DNA of 64,000 nt from Tigriopus japonicus (GCA_010645155.1 CM021320.1:9238211-9302210); one strand, 5' to 3'; positions 22,913-33,348 are shown, counted from the stretch's first letter. Numbers and translations are program-made. Notes: generated by a model not told the origin, from the letters alone.

Positions 22913-23856
22913 GAACCTAACATTCTTTTGACCTTTTCGGGGTCAGGCTTGACACCAGCAGCAGATATCCGCATACCCCAGAAGGGTATCTCGCTTTGGC
23001 CAAGGACGCATTTCTCCGGGTTGAGAGTCATTCCTGTCTTCAAAAGTCTCTCGAGGAAAAGGGTTAGCGATGTGTCGTGCTCCTCTCTTGTTCTTCCAGC
23101 AATGACAACATCGTCGTGTATGGCGTGCAAGCCTTGAATGTCACTGAAGTTTTCCCGGATGGCCTTCATAAATTCGCCCGAGGCAGGCTTGACTCCCATT
23201 GGAAGGCGCTTGAAGTGATAAAGCTTGCCGCCAACCCTGAACACGGTCAAAGGCATCGAGGCTGGAGCTAGGGCAAGTTGATGAAATGATGAGGCGAAGT
23301 CAAGCTTAGAGAAAACTGTACACCCCACCAAAGCGGCCTTTATGGAGTCAATAGTCGGAATAGGGACACGGCTATCCAAGAGATTTTTGTTCAGATTCCT
23401 AAGATCGATTGTTACTCTAATTTGACCATTGTCTTTGGGGGCGATTTGCACATTGCTTACCCAGGGGGCTGGTCCGTGGTGTGGCTCAATGATTTCGTCT
23501 CGGAGCATCTGATCGATAGCCTGCCCCACTCTTGCTTCCAAGTGGAAAGGCACGTATCGTGGGGCTGAGGCCACTGGCCGGGGGTCCTGAACCAGGTGCA
23601 AATCCACGACGTGGTGTTTGAGAAGTCCGACACCACTAAAGACGGCGCGAAACTTCCCGAGTTTCATGGGTTGGGAGACGCCTTTCCCTTGAATGGCCCC
23701 TACTGCTTTTTCTACATTATTGCGTTCGAAGCCTGGGATGTTGATCGTCAGAATACCAAGAGACACGCAAGTGTCGCACGATATGAGGGGGTCATAGGTT
23801 GGGATGGCAAGTCTTGGACCACATACCATTTTGTGGCTAAAGTCCGACCATTCCAC
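22843..23856 (-). CDS. gypsy pol, end of protease and reverse transcriptase
   Basis: This frame carries the end of the protease (LISCDTCVSLGILTI) and a reverse transcriptase. Visible RT motifs are IRVTIDLRNLN (about 146-156), KLDFASSFHQL with the first catalytic aspartate (184-194), RLPMGVKPASGEF (217-229) and AIHDDVV (245-251), in place of the common YxDD. After DPEKVK (about 305-310) the family normally continues for several dozen residues before RNase H. Here that stretch is missing and the frame then runs out, so RT activity of this copy is doubtful. Confidence 0.88.
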   Translation of the reverse strand: MEWSDFSHKMVCGPRLAIPTYDPLISCDTCVSLGILTINIPGFERNNVEKAVGAIQGKGVSQPMKLGKFRAVFSGVGLLKHHVVDLHLVQDPRPVASAPRYVPFHLEARVGQAIDQMLRDEIIEPHHGPAPWVSNVQIAPKDNGQIRVTIDLRNLNKNLLDSRVPIPTIDSIKAALVGCTVFSKLDFASSFHQLALAPASMPLTVFRVGGKLYHFKRLPMGVKPASGEFMKAIRENFSDIQGLHAIHDDVVIAGRTREEHDTSLTLFLERLLKTGMTLNPEKCVLGQSEIPFWGMRISAAGVKPDPEKVKRMLGSCGPKSMRPSSRNSGNLSIRRPA

Positions 23857-25106
23857 GAGACGTCAGCGGTTCCAACGCCAATCGGTAAGATAGGTTTTGA
23901 CGATGCTCCATAGGGTTTAATCTTTATTTTGGTAGACCGGAGGCATGACAGGAGGGTGGGTGGGCAAAGTCTCTCGGGAATAACGTTGATTTGGGCCCCT
24001 GAGTCTGCCACAGCGCAAATCCCTTTCCCGTTCATTTCAATCTCGACCCGTGGGGAGACTGAAATGGTTCTCGTGGTCTCGGCCGCAAAGACGCGAAGGT
24101 AGTGGGCTTCTTCGTCGGTCGATTGTCCATCTTCTTCTGCGGAAGACGACATCCCAGCGGCTGTGTCAGCAGATCTAGCAGCGTTTGATGGCTTCTGACC
24201 ATGTTTTGGGACAAACTTGAAGTCCTTTTTTCGGTTTCCGTTTCTCTTTGGTCTTGGTCGTGTGTTAGCCCGACAGACAATCGCGAAATGGCCTATTTTG
24301 TTACACGTCGAGCAAGTTCTACCCCGTGCGGGGCATGAATTGAGATGGTGCCATTGTTGTGTACCACAATTTGGACAGGATGGTCCTCCCATCGTTGTGT
24401 GGCGTTGAGTTCGCTTAGAGTATGGACCAGAGACCTTGAGAACACTTGGCTCATTTGCCGCACTTGTCATAACTGAAGCACTATTGAGAGTGTTAGACGC
24501 AGAAGCAGAATCCTCGAAGAGCATGCCATTATTAATTGCTTCTTGAAGGGACCAGTTCTTCTGTATTGCTGCGTCACGAAGAGTTTGGTTATGGGTTCCT
24601 AGGATGAGCTGAATTTTGGTGGCTAGCTTGATTGGGTCTCCTTCGTTAAAGTCATGGTTCTGAAAACCGCAGAGCTCTGCCTGGCGACGACACCGATCGG
24701 CGAATTTTGAAATGGGTTCATCAGGTTCTTGCTGTAGACCGCGGTATCTTACAATGGCTTGCCATCGTGACGCTTTTGGTTGGTAGCGTGCCTTCAGTGA
24801 TTGGACTATGCTACTGAATGTTGCTGTGGGATCATTTCTAGCATTGGGGCAGACAGCGTCAATGTCATCCATACCTGCCTCCCCAATGAACCACAGGAGT
24901 TTCTTCTTCTTCGCTTTTTCATGTTGTGCTAGAGCTTCGGCGTTTCCGCTCTCGGGTTCCTCCAGAATGTGGTCGCAATAGATTTCAAATCGTGCCAACC
25001 ACTTTCCAAAGGCACGGGCAACGTCTGTGCCATGGTCGCCTGGGTTGAAAGGTGAGGGTCCATGTGTCGCTTGTAATTCCATTGGAATGCGCGGGTTCGG
25101 TGCCAA
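23748..25106 (-). CDS. gypsy gag and start of protease
   Basis: The 452-residue frame begins MAPNPRIPMELQATHG. Residues about 30-200 resemble the retroelement gag (capsid) region. A cysteine-histidine region follows, with a canonical CX2CX4HX4C knuckle at 265-278 (CSTCNKIGHFAIVC), as expected for RNA binding. The aspartic protease active site DSG is at 368-370 (AVADSGAQINVIPE). The frame leaves the protease near a run of five C (about 23795-23799 on the plus strand, as G). From there the protease continues in the next frame: either a -1 frameshift site or a one-base mutation. Confidence 0.88.
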   Translation of the reverse strand: MAPNPRIPMELQATHGPSPFNPGDHGTDVARAFGKWLARFEIYCDHILEEPESGNAEALAQHEKAKKKKLLWFIGEAGMDDIDAVCPNARNDPTATFSSIVQSLKARYQPKASRWQAIVRYRGLQQEPDEPISKFADRCRRQAELCGFQNHDFNEGDPIKLATKIQLILGTHNQTLRDAAIQKNWSLQEAINNGMLFEDSASASNTLNSASVMTSAANEPSVLKVSGPYSKRTQRHTTMGGPSCPNCGTQQWHHLNSCPARGRTCSTCNKIGHFAIVCRANTRPRPKRNGNRKKDFKFVPKHGQKPSNAARSADTAAGMSSSAEEDGQSTDEEAHYLRVFAAETTRTISVSPRVEIEMNGKGICAVADSGAQINVIPERLCPPTLLSCLRSTKIKIKPYGASSKPILPIGVGTADVSWNGRTLATKWYVVQDLPSQPMTPSYRATLACLLVF

Positions 25107-25171
25107 CTTCGTTCGCCAGTGAAATAATCGTAGATTGTGGGACTAGGACCTGTTTATTGAGCAGAGGTTTT
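25107..25171 (-). other. Leader between 5' LTR and gag
   Basis: The short leader contains AATAAA and, near the gag start, CTGGCGAACGAAGTTGGCAC. A TGG-starting stretch is where a tRNA primer site could be, but it lies about 50 bases from the repeat, which does not fit the 167-bp LTR. The primer-binding site therefore remains unassigned. Confidence 0.4.
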
Positions 25172-25338
25172 TATATTAGTTTGGAATTACATTGAAAGTT
25201 GAAGTCAGAAAGTAGATTCTTACCCTCAGCCTTGCAGCATCATTGCCTCTGAACAGGAGGAGAGAGACTGAGGGTAATAGTCAGTTTGCAGAACGCAAAC
25301 TGGAGGAAGGTGTCAATTGGTTGATGGTGGGTTGTTAT
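25172..25338 (-). repeat. 5' LTR of the gypsy element
   Basis: It is identical over 167 bp to the repeat at 20508. Identity indicates recent insertion, because the two LTRs are copied from one template. Confidence 0.8.
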
Positions 25339-25342
25339 ACCT

Positions 25343-26204
25343 CCATTCAACCCTCTGAGAAATAAACAGAGCCATGAAATGTGAGGTGTCGACCGCCTTC
25401 ACTTATTTCATCTACATACAGTGCCATTTATCTCTGGAGGAAAATTTTGTGTTTACAAAGAAACACAGCAAAGTGAAATCAGAAGTTGTTTCACATCATA
25501 TCTTCAGTTTTGTGCCAAATTGTTTTGCCAATTGTTCTGCGACCAAGTTACATATGTTCCATCTAGGGTCTTGTGAATCTGAATTCAAGAGTGACATCCA
25601 CTATTAAGTGGAAAAATCACACAAAATGTTCATCACTCACAGCGCTCACAGATTCTCCATCAAAGCCAAAAGATATGTGTTGACCTATCATGACTTCGTC
25701 CTCCATGGCCTACCTTATTAATTTAACCCAACTCTTAAAACAATTGATTACTCCATAATCAGTGAACATTATGTCTAAACGCACATGGTTTGTTTATTAA
25801 TTGTGATCATCACATCCTATTCCAATCATTCTGACCAGATTTTATGGATGCACGAGTTTTCTGTTTTAGACCAGGTTCAGGGGTCTTTTCAATATCAAAG
25901 GTCTTTTTTAAGTGCTTGCCATTTTTTAATCAAAAGAATACTTTGCAAATTCTTACAAAACCGAGAGTCAAAATGTCCAAACTTGCAATTCGACATTTTT
26001 TGTAGCATCTAAGTCATAAGGGTGGTCTGGAAAACGCGAAAACTCTTGCACTGACCAAAATCTTATGTTGATGAACAAGCCTTTTCTCTTCTTTCATCCG
26101 CCCGCGATAAGATTTTTGAAGAGATCACTTAAACCTCCCCCTGCATGCCTCATTAGCCATGGCTCAATTCAGCTGGACTGGGATGACAGCTTCACTTTTG
26201 ATCA
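25343..26204. other. Unassigned intronic sequence
   Basis: Small frames here (25374-25607, 25785-26012) have no domain. I see nothing else. Confidence 0.4.
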
Positions 26205-26800
26205 TCCTTGCTCCCATTATAAACGGCTGTCAGAGAATCTGTGGTCACGGCAGCGTTTGCGAGTAAGGAGAGAGGGATAGCTAGAGGCATCTCTACCTCA
26301 ATCACGTTCAAAGCCACTAAGGGCTAACCCTGAGCTCGCTCCTTGGGCTATGGGAGTAGACAAGAAAACTACTTAGGTGGCTTGAGAGAAACACTTTGAA
26401 GTCTCAGCTTAAGGCAAGCCAGCTTTTGTTGCTTCCAAACCTGCCATCTCTTTAGTTGGACACTCTCTCTTAATCTTGAGTCTTTAGCTGCTACTGGTGC
26501 TTCCCCTTGCACTTCTTTCTTGTTCTTCTATGTCAACCGTTCTCCACGTTGTTTGACGCCAACCATGTCAGGGCAACCATGAGCTTGCCTCTTCTCCCTG
26601 TACTTCTCCTCTCTTGCACCTCAGGCTTACCAGACATCTAAGTACTTCTTCTACGTCCAGTCCACCGTTCTCTACCTTGCATGACGACGTTTGGATGAGC
26701 TAACAGATCGGTGGATGGGCTTGCCCATTAGGCTATGTGTTGACGAAGCTGTCACTGAAGCTGCCCTGACCGCAGATTCTCTTACAGCCGTTTATATGCT
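26205..26800. repeat. Inverted-repeat segment with GC-richer interior
   Basis: About 26215-26255 (TATAAACGGCTG, AGAGAATCTG) and 26758-26800 are inverted copies. The interior is GC-richer than its surroundings and rich in CTCTT/CTTGC words. Its right arm merges into the inverted arm at 26795-26880. It is probably transposon-derived; no gene was recognised. Confidence 0.5.
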
Positions 26801-28612
26801 CCCATTCACTCTTGGCTTCTTTGTACCTACACTTTATTTAGGGGTTGCGTGAGTAGAATCATTTATGTTCCGTCCGTCTGAAAAATTCATTTCAATTACT
26901 TGACATTTTAGTTGGTATAAAAATAGTTTAGCCAATACTGATTTTTTCGAGTAGTAAGTAGAAAAGAAAGATAACTTAAGTGTGTTTGTCTGAAAATTTA
27001 TGTTTTCTCTCTTATCTTGGGAGTAACTTAAAGATCCTTTTGTCCCTGTGAGCTAATTCCACTAACTATGAATATCTAGAATCTCTTGTCTGGATCTGGC
27101 CTTCCACTGATTTGGGAAAATGGAAGATATTTCTTTGTTTGCTGTGAAAATAAAATGGGAGAATACTCAATATTATTGTAACTGTCACTCACCACCATGA
27201 CATCCCTCAAGGCCTGATTTTCATCCCTTTTCCTTCTTGTTTTGTTTTGTTTTGTTTTTTTGAAGTGTTTGGGTTCTGAAGTGCTAGAAGAGCATGGTTC
27301 AAGTCAATGGGGTTGTACACACTACCCTCAAATTAACTTTCTACTCATTGATCACCAATTTGCTCTGTTGTATTGGCTCAAAACTTCTTGAGTAGAATCC
27401 AGACCTTAAGAATAATCAGAAAAATCATAATCTATTTGGATGTTTATGAATTTGTATGCCTCAAGCAACTTCCAAGATCCCTCAATGTCATCCACTTAGG
27501 GCAACTGCAATGACACAGAGCCAATGGTTCACACTGGTGCTGGTCTTCTTGGCCTGGGTAGTTGCAATGAATGCTTCCCAAGTGTGAAATATCATTTCAC
27601 AATAAAAAAATTTCTAAGGTTGCTTGGTTATACTTTAGAATAGCTTATTTGGTTTGTGCTTAGCTAATGTAACATGAAAGAAGCTAACTCAATCTATCCC
27701 TATTTAAACCCTAAGAATTTAAACTTATTTTAAGTACCAGTCAATTGACTTTCCAAAGAATTATCCAGGCAACCTCCAGAAATTGCAAGTGAGATAATAA
27801 TGTAGGCTCCTCAAGTCATATGGAGCTTTTCCATGTGATGTTGGTGTGATTTGGCATATTTGGTCTGTTTAAACCTCTTAAAAATTCTCTTAGGGCAGGA
27901 TTGGACAAATTTTTAAATACTATTCATGACCACCCACTATTCAAGGGTTGTACAGATCTACCAACAGTAACTCATTGGTAGATGAAAATTTGTATAAATG
28001 TTAATTAAATGAACTAAACTAATCATTAGGGCTAGATAAAAATTTTTTTACACTAAAAATATTTGTTTTACATTTTTTTGCCAATTTTACTTAAATATAA
28101 CATTTTAATATTTTCTGACATTTTTTGGAAAGTTCAACATTTTCTTAACATATTTTGTACATTTTGCTCAAAACTGTCATCCCAAAACTGGTTCTGAGGG
28201 ACCAATTAATCAAATGAAGGCTTGAAATTTCCCGCTAAAATTGTCATTGTTCAACTTCACATTTTACGATGCCTATTTTTTTCAAATCTTTGGAAAGGGG
28301 AAAAAATGTCCTTAAAGTTTCTTTTTGTCAAAAAGTTGTGAAAAGTTCAAATCAGAAACTTTGTGACCCTTGTTTCCGTGATTATTTTACGTGGGCTAAA
28401 TAGCTATGTGTAAAGAAAAGTATGTTTTAAGTTGGCACTGTTGCCATTATTTAATCAGACTTTAATATCTATTGCCTTTCAAGGGTCTGAATGTGCTATC
28501 TAACATAAAACATAAACTGTTTAGACGTCTAGCTTATAAAAACATCCCGCTATGCAAAGCCCAACCTCCCGTCTTTTTTCAGCTAGGGTTTTGACGGCAT
28601 AATTTCCTTCAG

Positions 28613-29546
28613 GGTGACAGGACAACTCGACACAGCGGACAACTCGACCCAGGACAACTCGATCCAACGGACAACTCGACCCAGTGGACAAGTCGACCCA
28701 ACGGACAACCCGACCCAGGACAACTCGACCCAGCAGACAACTCGACCCAGCGGACAACTCGACCCAGCGGACAACTCGACCTAATGAACAACTCGACCCA
28801 GCAGAAATTGGACTTAGTGGACAACTTCAAAAAGGCACAAAACAGAAATAACAGATCAATTGAACTTCTAGTAATCAAAATTGCATGGCGGATCCCCATT
28901 TTTCAGAAAATCCATAAAATATGTATAACTTCATATTTTCAAATGGCATTTTTGCTATTGAATATTATTTTACTGATTTTTCCCACTGCCAAAGGCAGAT
29001 TGTTTCTTCCTCAAATTTGATTTTTTGAATTAAAATGAATATTGTGAACCACTAGTTTGAGTTTTGTGCTTTTTCAGATTTCCACAAGCTCGACTTTTGT
29101 AGTGGGTTTAGTTGTTTTCAGAATCAAGTTGTTCATTAGGTTAAGTTGTCCTCTGGGTCGAGTTGTTCATTAGGTTAAGTTGTCCTCTGGGTCGAGTTAT
29201 CCACTGGGTTGAGTTATTTGCTGGGTCGAGTAGTCTGCTGGGTCGAGTTGTCTNNNNNNNNNNNNNNNNNNNNNNNNNNNNNNNNNNNNNNNNNNNNNNN
29301 NNNNNNNNNNNNNNNNNNNNNNNNNNNNNNNNNNNNNNNNNNNNNNNNNNNNNNNNNNNNNNNNNNNNNNNNNNNNNNNNNNNNNNNNNNNNNNNNNNNN
29401 NNNNNNNNNNNNNNNNNNNNNNNNNNNNNNNNNNNNNNNNNNNNNNNNNNNNNNNNNNNNNNNNNNNNNNNNNNNNNNNNNNNNNNNNNNNNNGGGTCGA
29501 GTTGTCCTGGGTCGAGTTGTCCGCTGGGTCGAATTGTCCTGGAACC
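28613..29546. mobile_element. Foldback, possibly Mutator-like element with minisatellite arms
   Basis: The arms are inverted arrays of a 17-bp unit (CGGACAACTCGACCCAG): about 28620-28800 on the left and 29135-29545 on the right, the latter containing the 240-N gap. The termini read GGTGACAGGACAACTCG and the reverse complement of GGTTCCAGGACAATTCG. A perfect 10-bp direct repeat, TTTCCTTCAG, flanks it (28603-28612 and 29547-29556). Duplications of 9-10 bp and long G-initial arms suggest a Mutator-like element; this is inference. No transposase is encoded. Confidence 0.75.
29254..29493. other. Assembly gap (240 N)
   Basis: The run of N lies inside the right-hand 17-bp minisatellite array, the kind of sequence that short reads cannot resolve. 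The true length is unknown. Confidence 0.99.
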
Positions 29547-29829
29547 TTTCCTTCAGATATCTGGTCACATTGTCTTAAGTAGTCTTCTCAAGTCCCCCAC
29601 GCATCTAGTCCCATTCCTTACACATCTCGTTGACTTTTTTGCCCTAATTTTCAACATTTTTTGCCGTTTTTGCTTTGTACTTCAACATTTTTTCCTCTTT
29701 TTGCTCTAAATTTCAACATTTTTTGCTCTTTTTGCCCTATATTTCAACATTTTTTGCCCTCTTTCCTGACATTTTAATGACATTTTTTGGACGTTTTTCC
29801 AACATTTTTTCCCGGGCTCTACTAATCAT

Positions 29830-30984
29830 TAACTCTCTTTAAAGAGAATCCTACTACTCTACTACTCCCAAAAGATCAGAAATGACAGATTGATTTTTGC
29901 CCTAACTGAAAGTAGTGTGATTTAACAGGACTCTTTAGACGGACGGAAGATCAATGACTTTTTGTCACGCAACCCCTAAATAAAGTGTAGGTAGAAAAAA
30001 GCCAAAACCCATTCACGAGGAAGTATTATATTTTACAGGAGCTGTTATTGATATTTTAAAGAATTTCCATAGCATTTTTCAGCTCAATGGAACAACAGAG
30101 TTCAAAGCTATGCGTCTTTGAAATTCTTGCAAGTGTTAGCGAAAAATGAACTCGTTCTATCTCATGTTGGAAGATCTTTCATCAGCTACTTAAAAGATGG
30201 GACAACTTTTTGAATTGGAACAACGCGTTGTTTCAAGTGTCGAAGCAATGGCACCAAGTGAATTATTTGTATCATGAACAATTCCCATTGCAATTGCTTT
30301 GTTAGGATAATTACTTGCAATGGCTGTCTTGTCACCTGGTTTGATAATTTTTACCTTTAAATATCAATAATTAAGTGTTGAAAACACAATGAAATAAACA
30401 AAATTGATAAAAGGTCTGGTAATTTTTGGGGTAATTTTTGGTAAAAAGTCAAGGTTTGGGTAATTTTCTGGGTTCTTTTGACGTAAAAAATCTGAGACCT
30501 GTGGGTAAGGCGTCTCAAACGTGTGGCTGCTAACTCTGTACAAGTAGATTGTTCAGCCTCATTTTGAATATGCCTGACCCTTTGGGCTCCAATGAGTTCG
30601 GCAGGTTTGCAAAAGGTCGAGCAGGTCCCATCATTTTTTACTAGGAAAATCACAGGAATGAGAGAGCTTTTGTATGGCCACATTTTTTTCGTGGCTTGGA
30701 GGACATCTCGTGGCACTTTGATGAAACGGGCATTGTAAACACTGAAAAAACTTGGACTTAACGCATTTGAAAATTGATTAAAAGGACAACTGTAACAGAA
30801 TTTGTTTGAAGAAATCAGTGACACAAAGAACCACGGTACCCCTAGGAAGAAGGTCATTTTCTATTTAATGTGTTCATGTTGCTCCCGCCCACTGTCGAAG
30901 CTTTTTTAGTGTTCAAAGTCAAGGCTGAGATTAGCACTCTGCACATTATATTGCATATTTTGATGAAAAAAGACGAGAAAGGTA
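29830..30984. other. Intronic sequence, outer arm then unassigned
   Basis: The right inverted arm ends at about 30015. The remaining sequence carries one long minus-strand frame (30357-30857) discussed under rejected items. No gene is claimed. Confidence 0.4.
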
Positions 30985-30992
30985 CTAAGTGA

Positions 30993-31838
30993 CAGACTTG
31001 TTCAATTATCTTATCTAGATAAAAGATAAAGATAAAAGATAGTTTATCTTTTATCTTTATCTAGATACTTTTTTCGGGAAAGTATCTTAAAGTATCTTTA
31101 TCTAGATACTTTTTCAGGAAAGTATCTTAAAGTATCTTTATCTAGATACTTTTTTCGGGAAAGTATCTTAAAGTATCTTTATCTAGATACTTTTTTCGGG
31201 AAAGTATCTTAAAGTATCTTTATCTAGATACTTTTTTCGGGAAAGTATTTTTAAGTATCTTTATCTAGATACTTTTTTCGGGAAGCTATCTTGAACTTTC
31301 TTTATCTAAATAATGTGTGCTCTCAATCTTTTGTGTTAAAGCATCCATTTTGCATTGTTTAGTATGTATTATGCATTTTCCCAAAAAGTATTTAGATTAA
31401 ATACTTCTAGGTACTTTTCTTCATAATGCATAATGTCAAATTATTTGTGCATTATGCACATTGAAAGTGGATGCACTATGCATGTTGAAACTTGAGAGTG
31501 GACACATTATGCACATTGAGTGTGGAATCTGATGATGCATTCATTAGAGTCTGTTCACTGCTAAATTATCTTATCTAGATAAAAGATAAAGATAAAAGAT
31601 AGTTTATCTTTTATCTTTATCTAGATACTTTTTTCGGGAAAGTATCTTAAAGTATCTTTATCTAAATACTATTTTCGGGAAAGTATCTTTATCTAGATAC
31701 TTTTTTCGGGAAAGTATCTTAAAGTATCTTTATCTAGATACTTTTTCAGGAAAGTATCTTGAACTATCTTTATCTAGATACTTTGCGGAAAATACTATCT
31801 TATCTAGATACTTTTTCAAAGTATCTTGAACAGGTCTG
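30993..31838. mobile_element. hAT-type element with TATCTAGATAC tandem arrays (846 bp)
   Basis: The termini CAGACTTGTTCAA and the reverse complement of CAGACCTGTTCAA are flanked by a perfect 8-bp repeat CTAAGTGA (30985-30992 and 31839-31846). Two arrays of a roughly 41-bp unit (TTATCTAGATACTTTTTTCG, then GGAAAGTATCTTAAAGTATC) occupy 31060-31310 and 31615-31825. Each array is preceded by the same hairpin of GATAAAAGATAAAG and its complement. The unit is itself partly self-complementary. No coding capacity. Confidence 0.86.
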
Positions 31839-31846
31839 CTAAGTGA

Positions 31847-32880
31847 CTCATATAACGTGAAAAGCCATACATTTGCCCAAAACTTTTGTTTATCTGACAA
31901 GACACTGTCGGCAATTTCAAGCCTTGAAATTTTAATTCATGGCTAGACTAAGGTTGAATTTTTAAAGGAAGGTCCGAATAATTTAAGTGTTTGGTTCTCA
32001 CCATTGCAAAAAATTACTGATGTAATACATTCGGCGAGTTCATAGCATATTATAGCTAACAATGTGTTCCTGGTTTGGCGTTTTTGTTTCATTATTCACT
32101 TCTGTGGGACCAGAAGTATCCACCTCAAAAAGCTAACTTTGGAACAGACTAACTTTGAAGTCAATTGAAACGATTGAAAAGATTACATTGGGATCTAATC
32201 GGGTTAATGCAACATCAAAATATTAAATACCTTCATCTGATTAACTTTACCTATAACCTCTGACAATAACATCGTTTAAGTCAAAGTTACTGAGGTTCAA
32301 AGGCAAAAATGTGCCTGACCAACGATATGTCAAAAGTGCTTCCACATTTTAACTACGGTGTCATGTCATTACATTTACGCCATGGAGTCAATTCCTTTTC
32401 ATCAATAGGTGGCTTTGCTCCATTTTTACTTTACTTGGATGATCTACGTAAATTGATTGCAAAATCGGCTATTGTTATAATTTGAACTTCCTGATTGATG
32501 ATGGCGACAACAACGGCAAACAATTGAAGCTTCGGAAAAGCCAAACAACTTGACTGTGTCGCGCTTCTTTTCCATGAGCTTCTTTAAACAAATCTACTGG
32601 TTAATTAGCTTTCAATTTAATTTTGTTGCAATGCTCTTTGAATTCGACAATATTCAAACCGACTTTGTCGTACAAAAGAAAAACGAACTAATTCAATCGA
32701 GATAAACCCACACAAATAGAGGCTAGCAGTGTAAATGAAAGTTTTGAAAAATCACAGGAATATTGGGCTTCAAATGGCAAATTTATTTTCTGCATTTTTA
32801 GGAGGGTGACCATTGTTTGTATCATTTGGCAACAAAAGTTGTGTGAGACTTTGATTGATGAGTTCTTGATCTGATTTCAG
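31847..32880. other. End of the large receptor intron
   Basis: About 32459-32590 is one copy of a dispersed repeat also found at 48258-48350 (minus) and 52868-53000 (plus). The rest is unassigned. The intron ends with GATTTCAG at 32880. Confidence 0.55.
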
Positions 32881-33164
32881 GTTTTGTTTGACAACCATCA
32901 CAATTGGTCTGACTGGACTCAACATCTCATCAGTTTGAATCACCTAATGTTGGCAGTCAATTCCTCCATCAATTTTCTTATTTACTCATGGAAAGACAGT
33001 AAATTTCGCAAGGCCATGTTTACAAAGGTTTGCCTTTTCCGCAATTATCATGACTGCACACAACTGAATTCGGCGCGAATGTCAAGTCTTAACCCGGTTA
33101 CATATCCTTGCCAAAATCGTCCAGAAGCATCATCTGTTGGAAACGGAGACAGCCAATTTTTCAG
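32881..33164 (+). CDS. FMRFamide-receptor-like GPCR, TM7 exon
   Basis: The acceptor GATTTCAG ends at 32880 and the donor GTAAAT begins at 33165. The exon encodes a third extracellular loop (LFDNHHNWSDWTQ), TM7 (LNHLMLAVNSSINFLIYSWK) and the start of the cytoplasmic tail. The NPxxY motif of TM7 is replaced by NFLIY, preceded by NSSI, a known pattern in FMRFamide-receptor relatives. FRKAM follows, resembling the start of helix 8. The two-base overhang AG joins the next exon to make an arginine codon. Confidence 0.85.
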
Positions 33165-33269
33165 GTAAATAGAAATTGGGTTCGACCGAAAAAATCCGAA
33201 TTTAGTGCGTTTTCTTTCCCTTCCTTTGACCATTGGCGACTTTTTTTAACTGATTGCTCAATATTTTAG

Positions 33270-33348
33270 ATCTGAGTTGATGGAACCGGCGATACGAGTG
33301 TCCCCTAATTTTCCTGATCCAAAAACTCTTGAACGACCGGTGGACCAG
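33270..33348 (+). CDS. FMRFamide-receptor-like GPCR, cytoplasmic tail exon
   Basis: A 79-bp exon follows a 105-bp intron (acceptor ATTTTAG at 33269, donor GTTTGT at 33349). It encodes SELMEPAIRVSPNFPDPKTL and six more residues, all hydrophilic. It is too short to be recognised by itself; it is called because the phases on both sides fit and the frame is open. Confidence 0.65.

Larger units (their letters stand above)
20508..25338 (-). mobile_element. Defective Ty3/gypsy LTR retrotransposon
   Basis: Two identical direct repeats (20508-20674 and 25172-25338) enclose gag, protease, reverse transcriptase, RNase H and integrase sequence in the minus orientation. The order RT, RNase H, integrase identifies Ty3/gypsy rather than Ty1/copia. 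Outside the repeats, ACCT at 20504-20507 and 25339-25342 is a candidate 4-bp target duplication. The coding region is broken by two frame changes and an internal deletion near 22880, so this copy cannot encode a working polyprotein. It lies within the large receptor intron, in opposite orientation to the gene. Sequence past the 5' repeat contains AATAAA (25153-25158 on the minus strand), so a longer 5' LTR and a truncated 3' LTR remain possible. Confidence 0.9.
28027..29821. mobile_element. hAT-type element with ACATTTTTT repeats, hosting a foldback element
   Basis: It begins TAGGGCTAGATAAAAA and ends CCCGGGCTCTA. Perfect 8-bp flanks CTAATCAT are at 28019-28026 and 29822-29829. Both subterminal zones (28060-28165 and 29640-29812) are full of CAACATTTTTTGC-like words. 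The insert at 28613-29546 splits it, so the original was about 850 bp. No transposase was seen. Confidence 0.82.
26795..30015. mobile_element. Outer inverted-arm element hosting the hAT-type element at 28.0 kb
   Basis: About 26795-26880 and 29935-30015 are inverted copies (CTACACTTTATTTAGGGGTT with the following GCGTGA, then TTCCGTCCGTCT). They enclose the hAT-type element 28027-29821 and everything nested in it. Without that insert the outer element would be about 1.4 kb. Target duplications were not resolved, so the superfamily is open. Confidence 0.5.

Noticed and set aside
22086..24408. Plus-strand frames of up to 169 codons across the gypsy element
   Set aside because: They lie antisense to recognised gag and pol domains and have no domains themselves.
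28521..29709. Long repetitive frames in the 17-bp minisatellite (GSSCPLGRVV-like repeats)
   Set aside because: Tandem repeats without stop codons keep frames open by construction, and part is translated from N.
30357..30857. A 166-codon minus-strand frame with a signal-peptide-like start (MTFFLGVPWFFVSLISS) and several cysteines
   Set aside because: No recognisable domain, no splice sites tied to it, and the C-terminal third is low-complexity. It lies within the receptor intron. Transcript data would be needed to call a gene.
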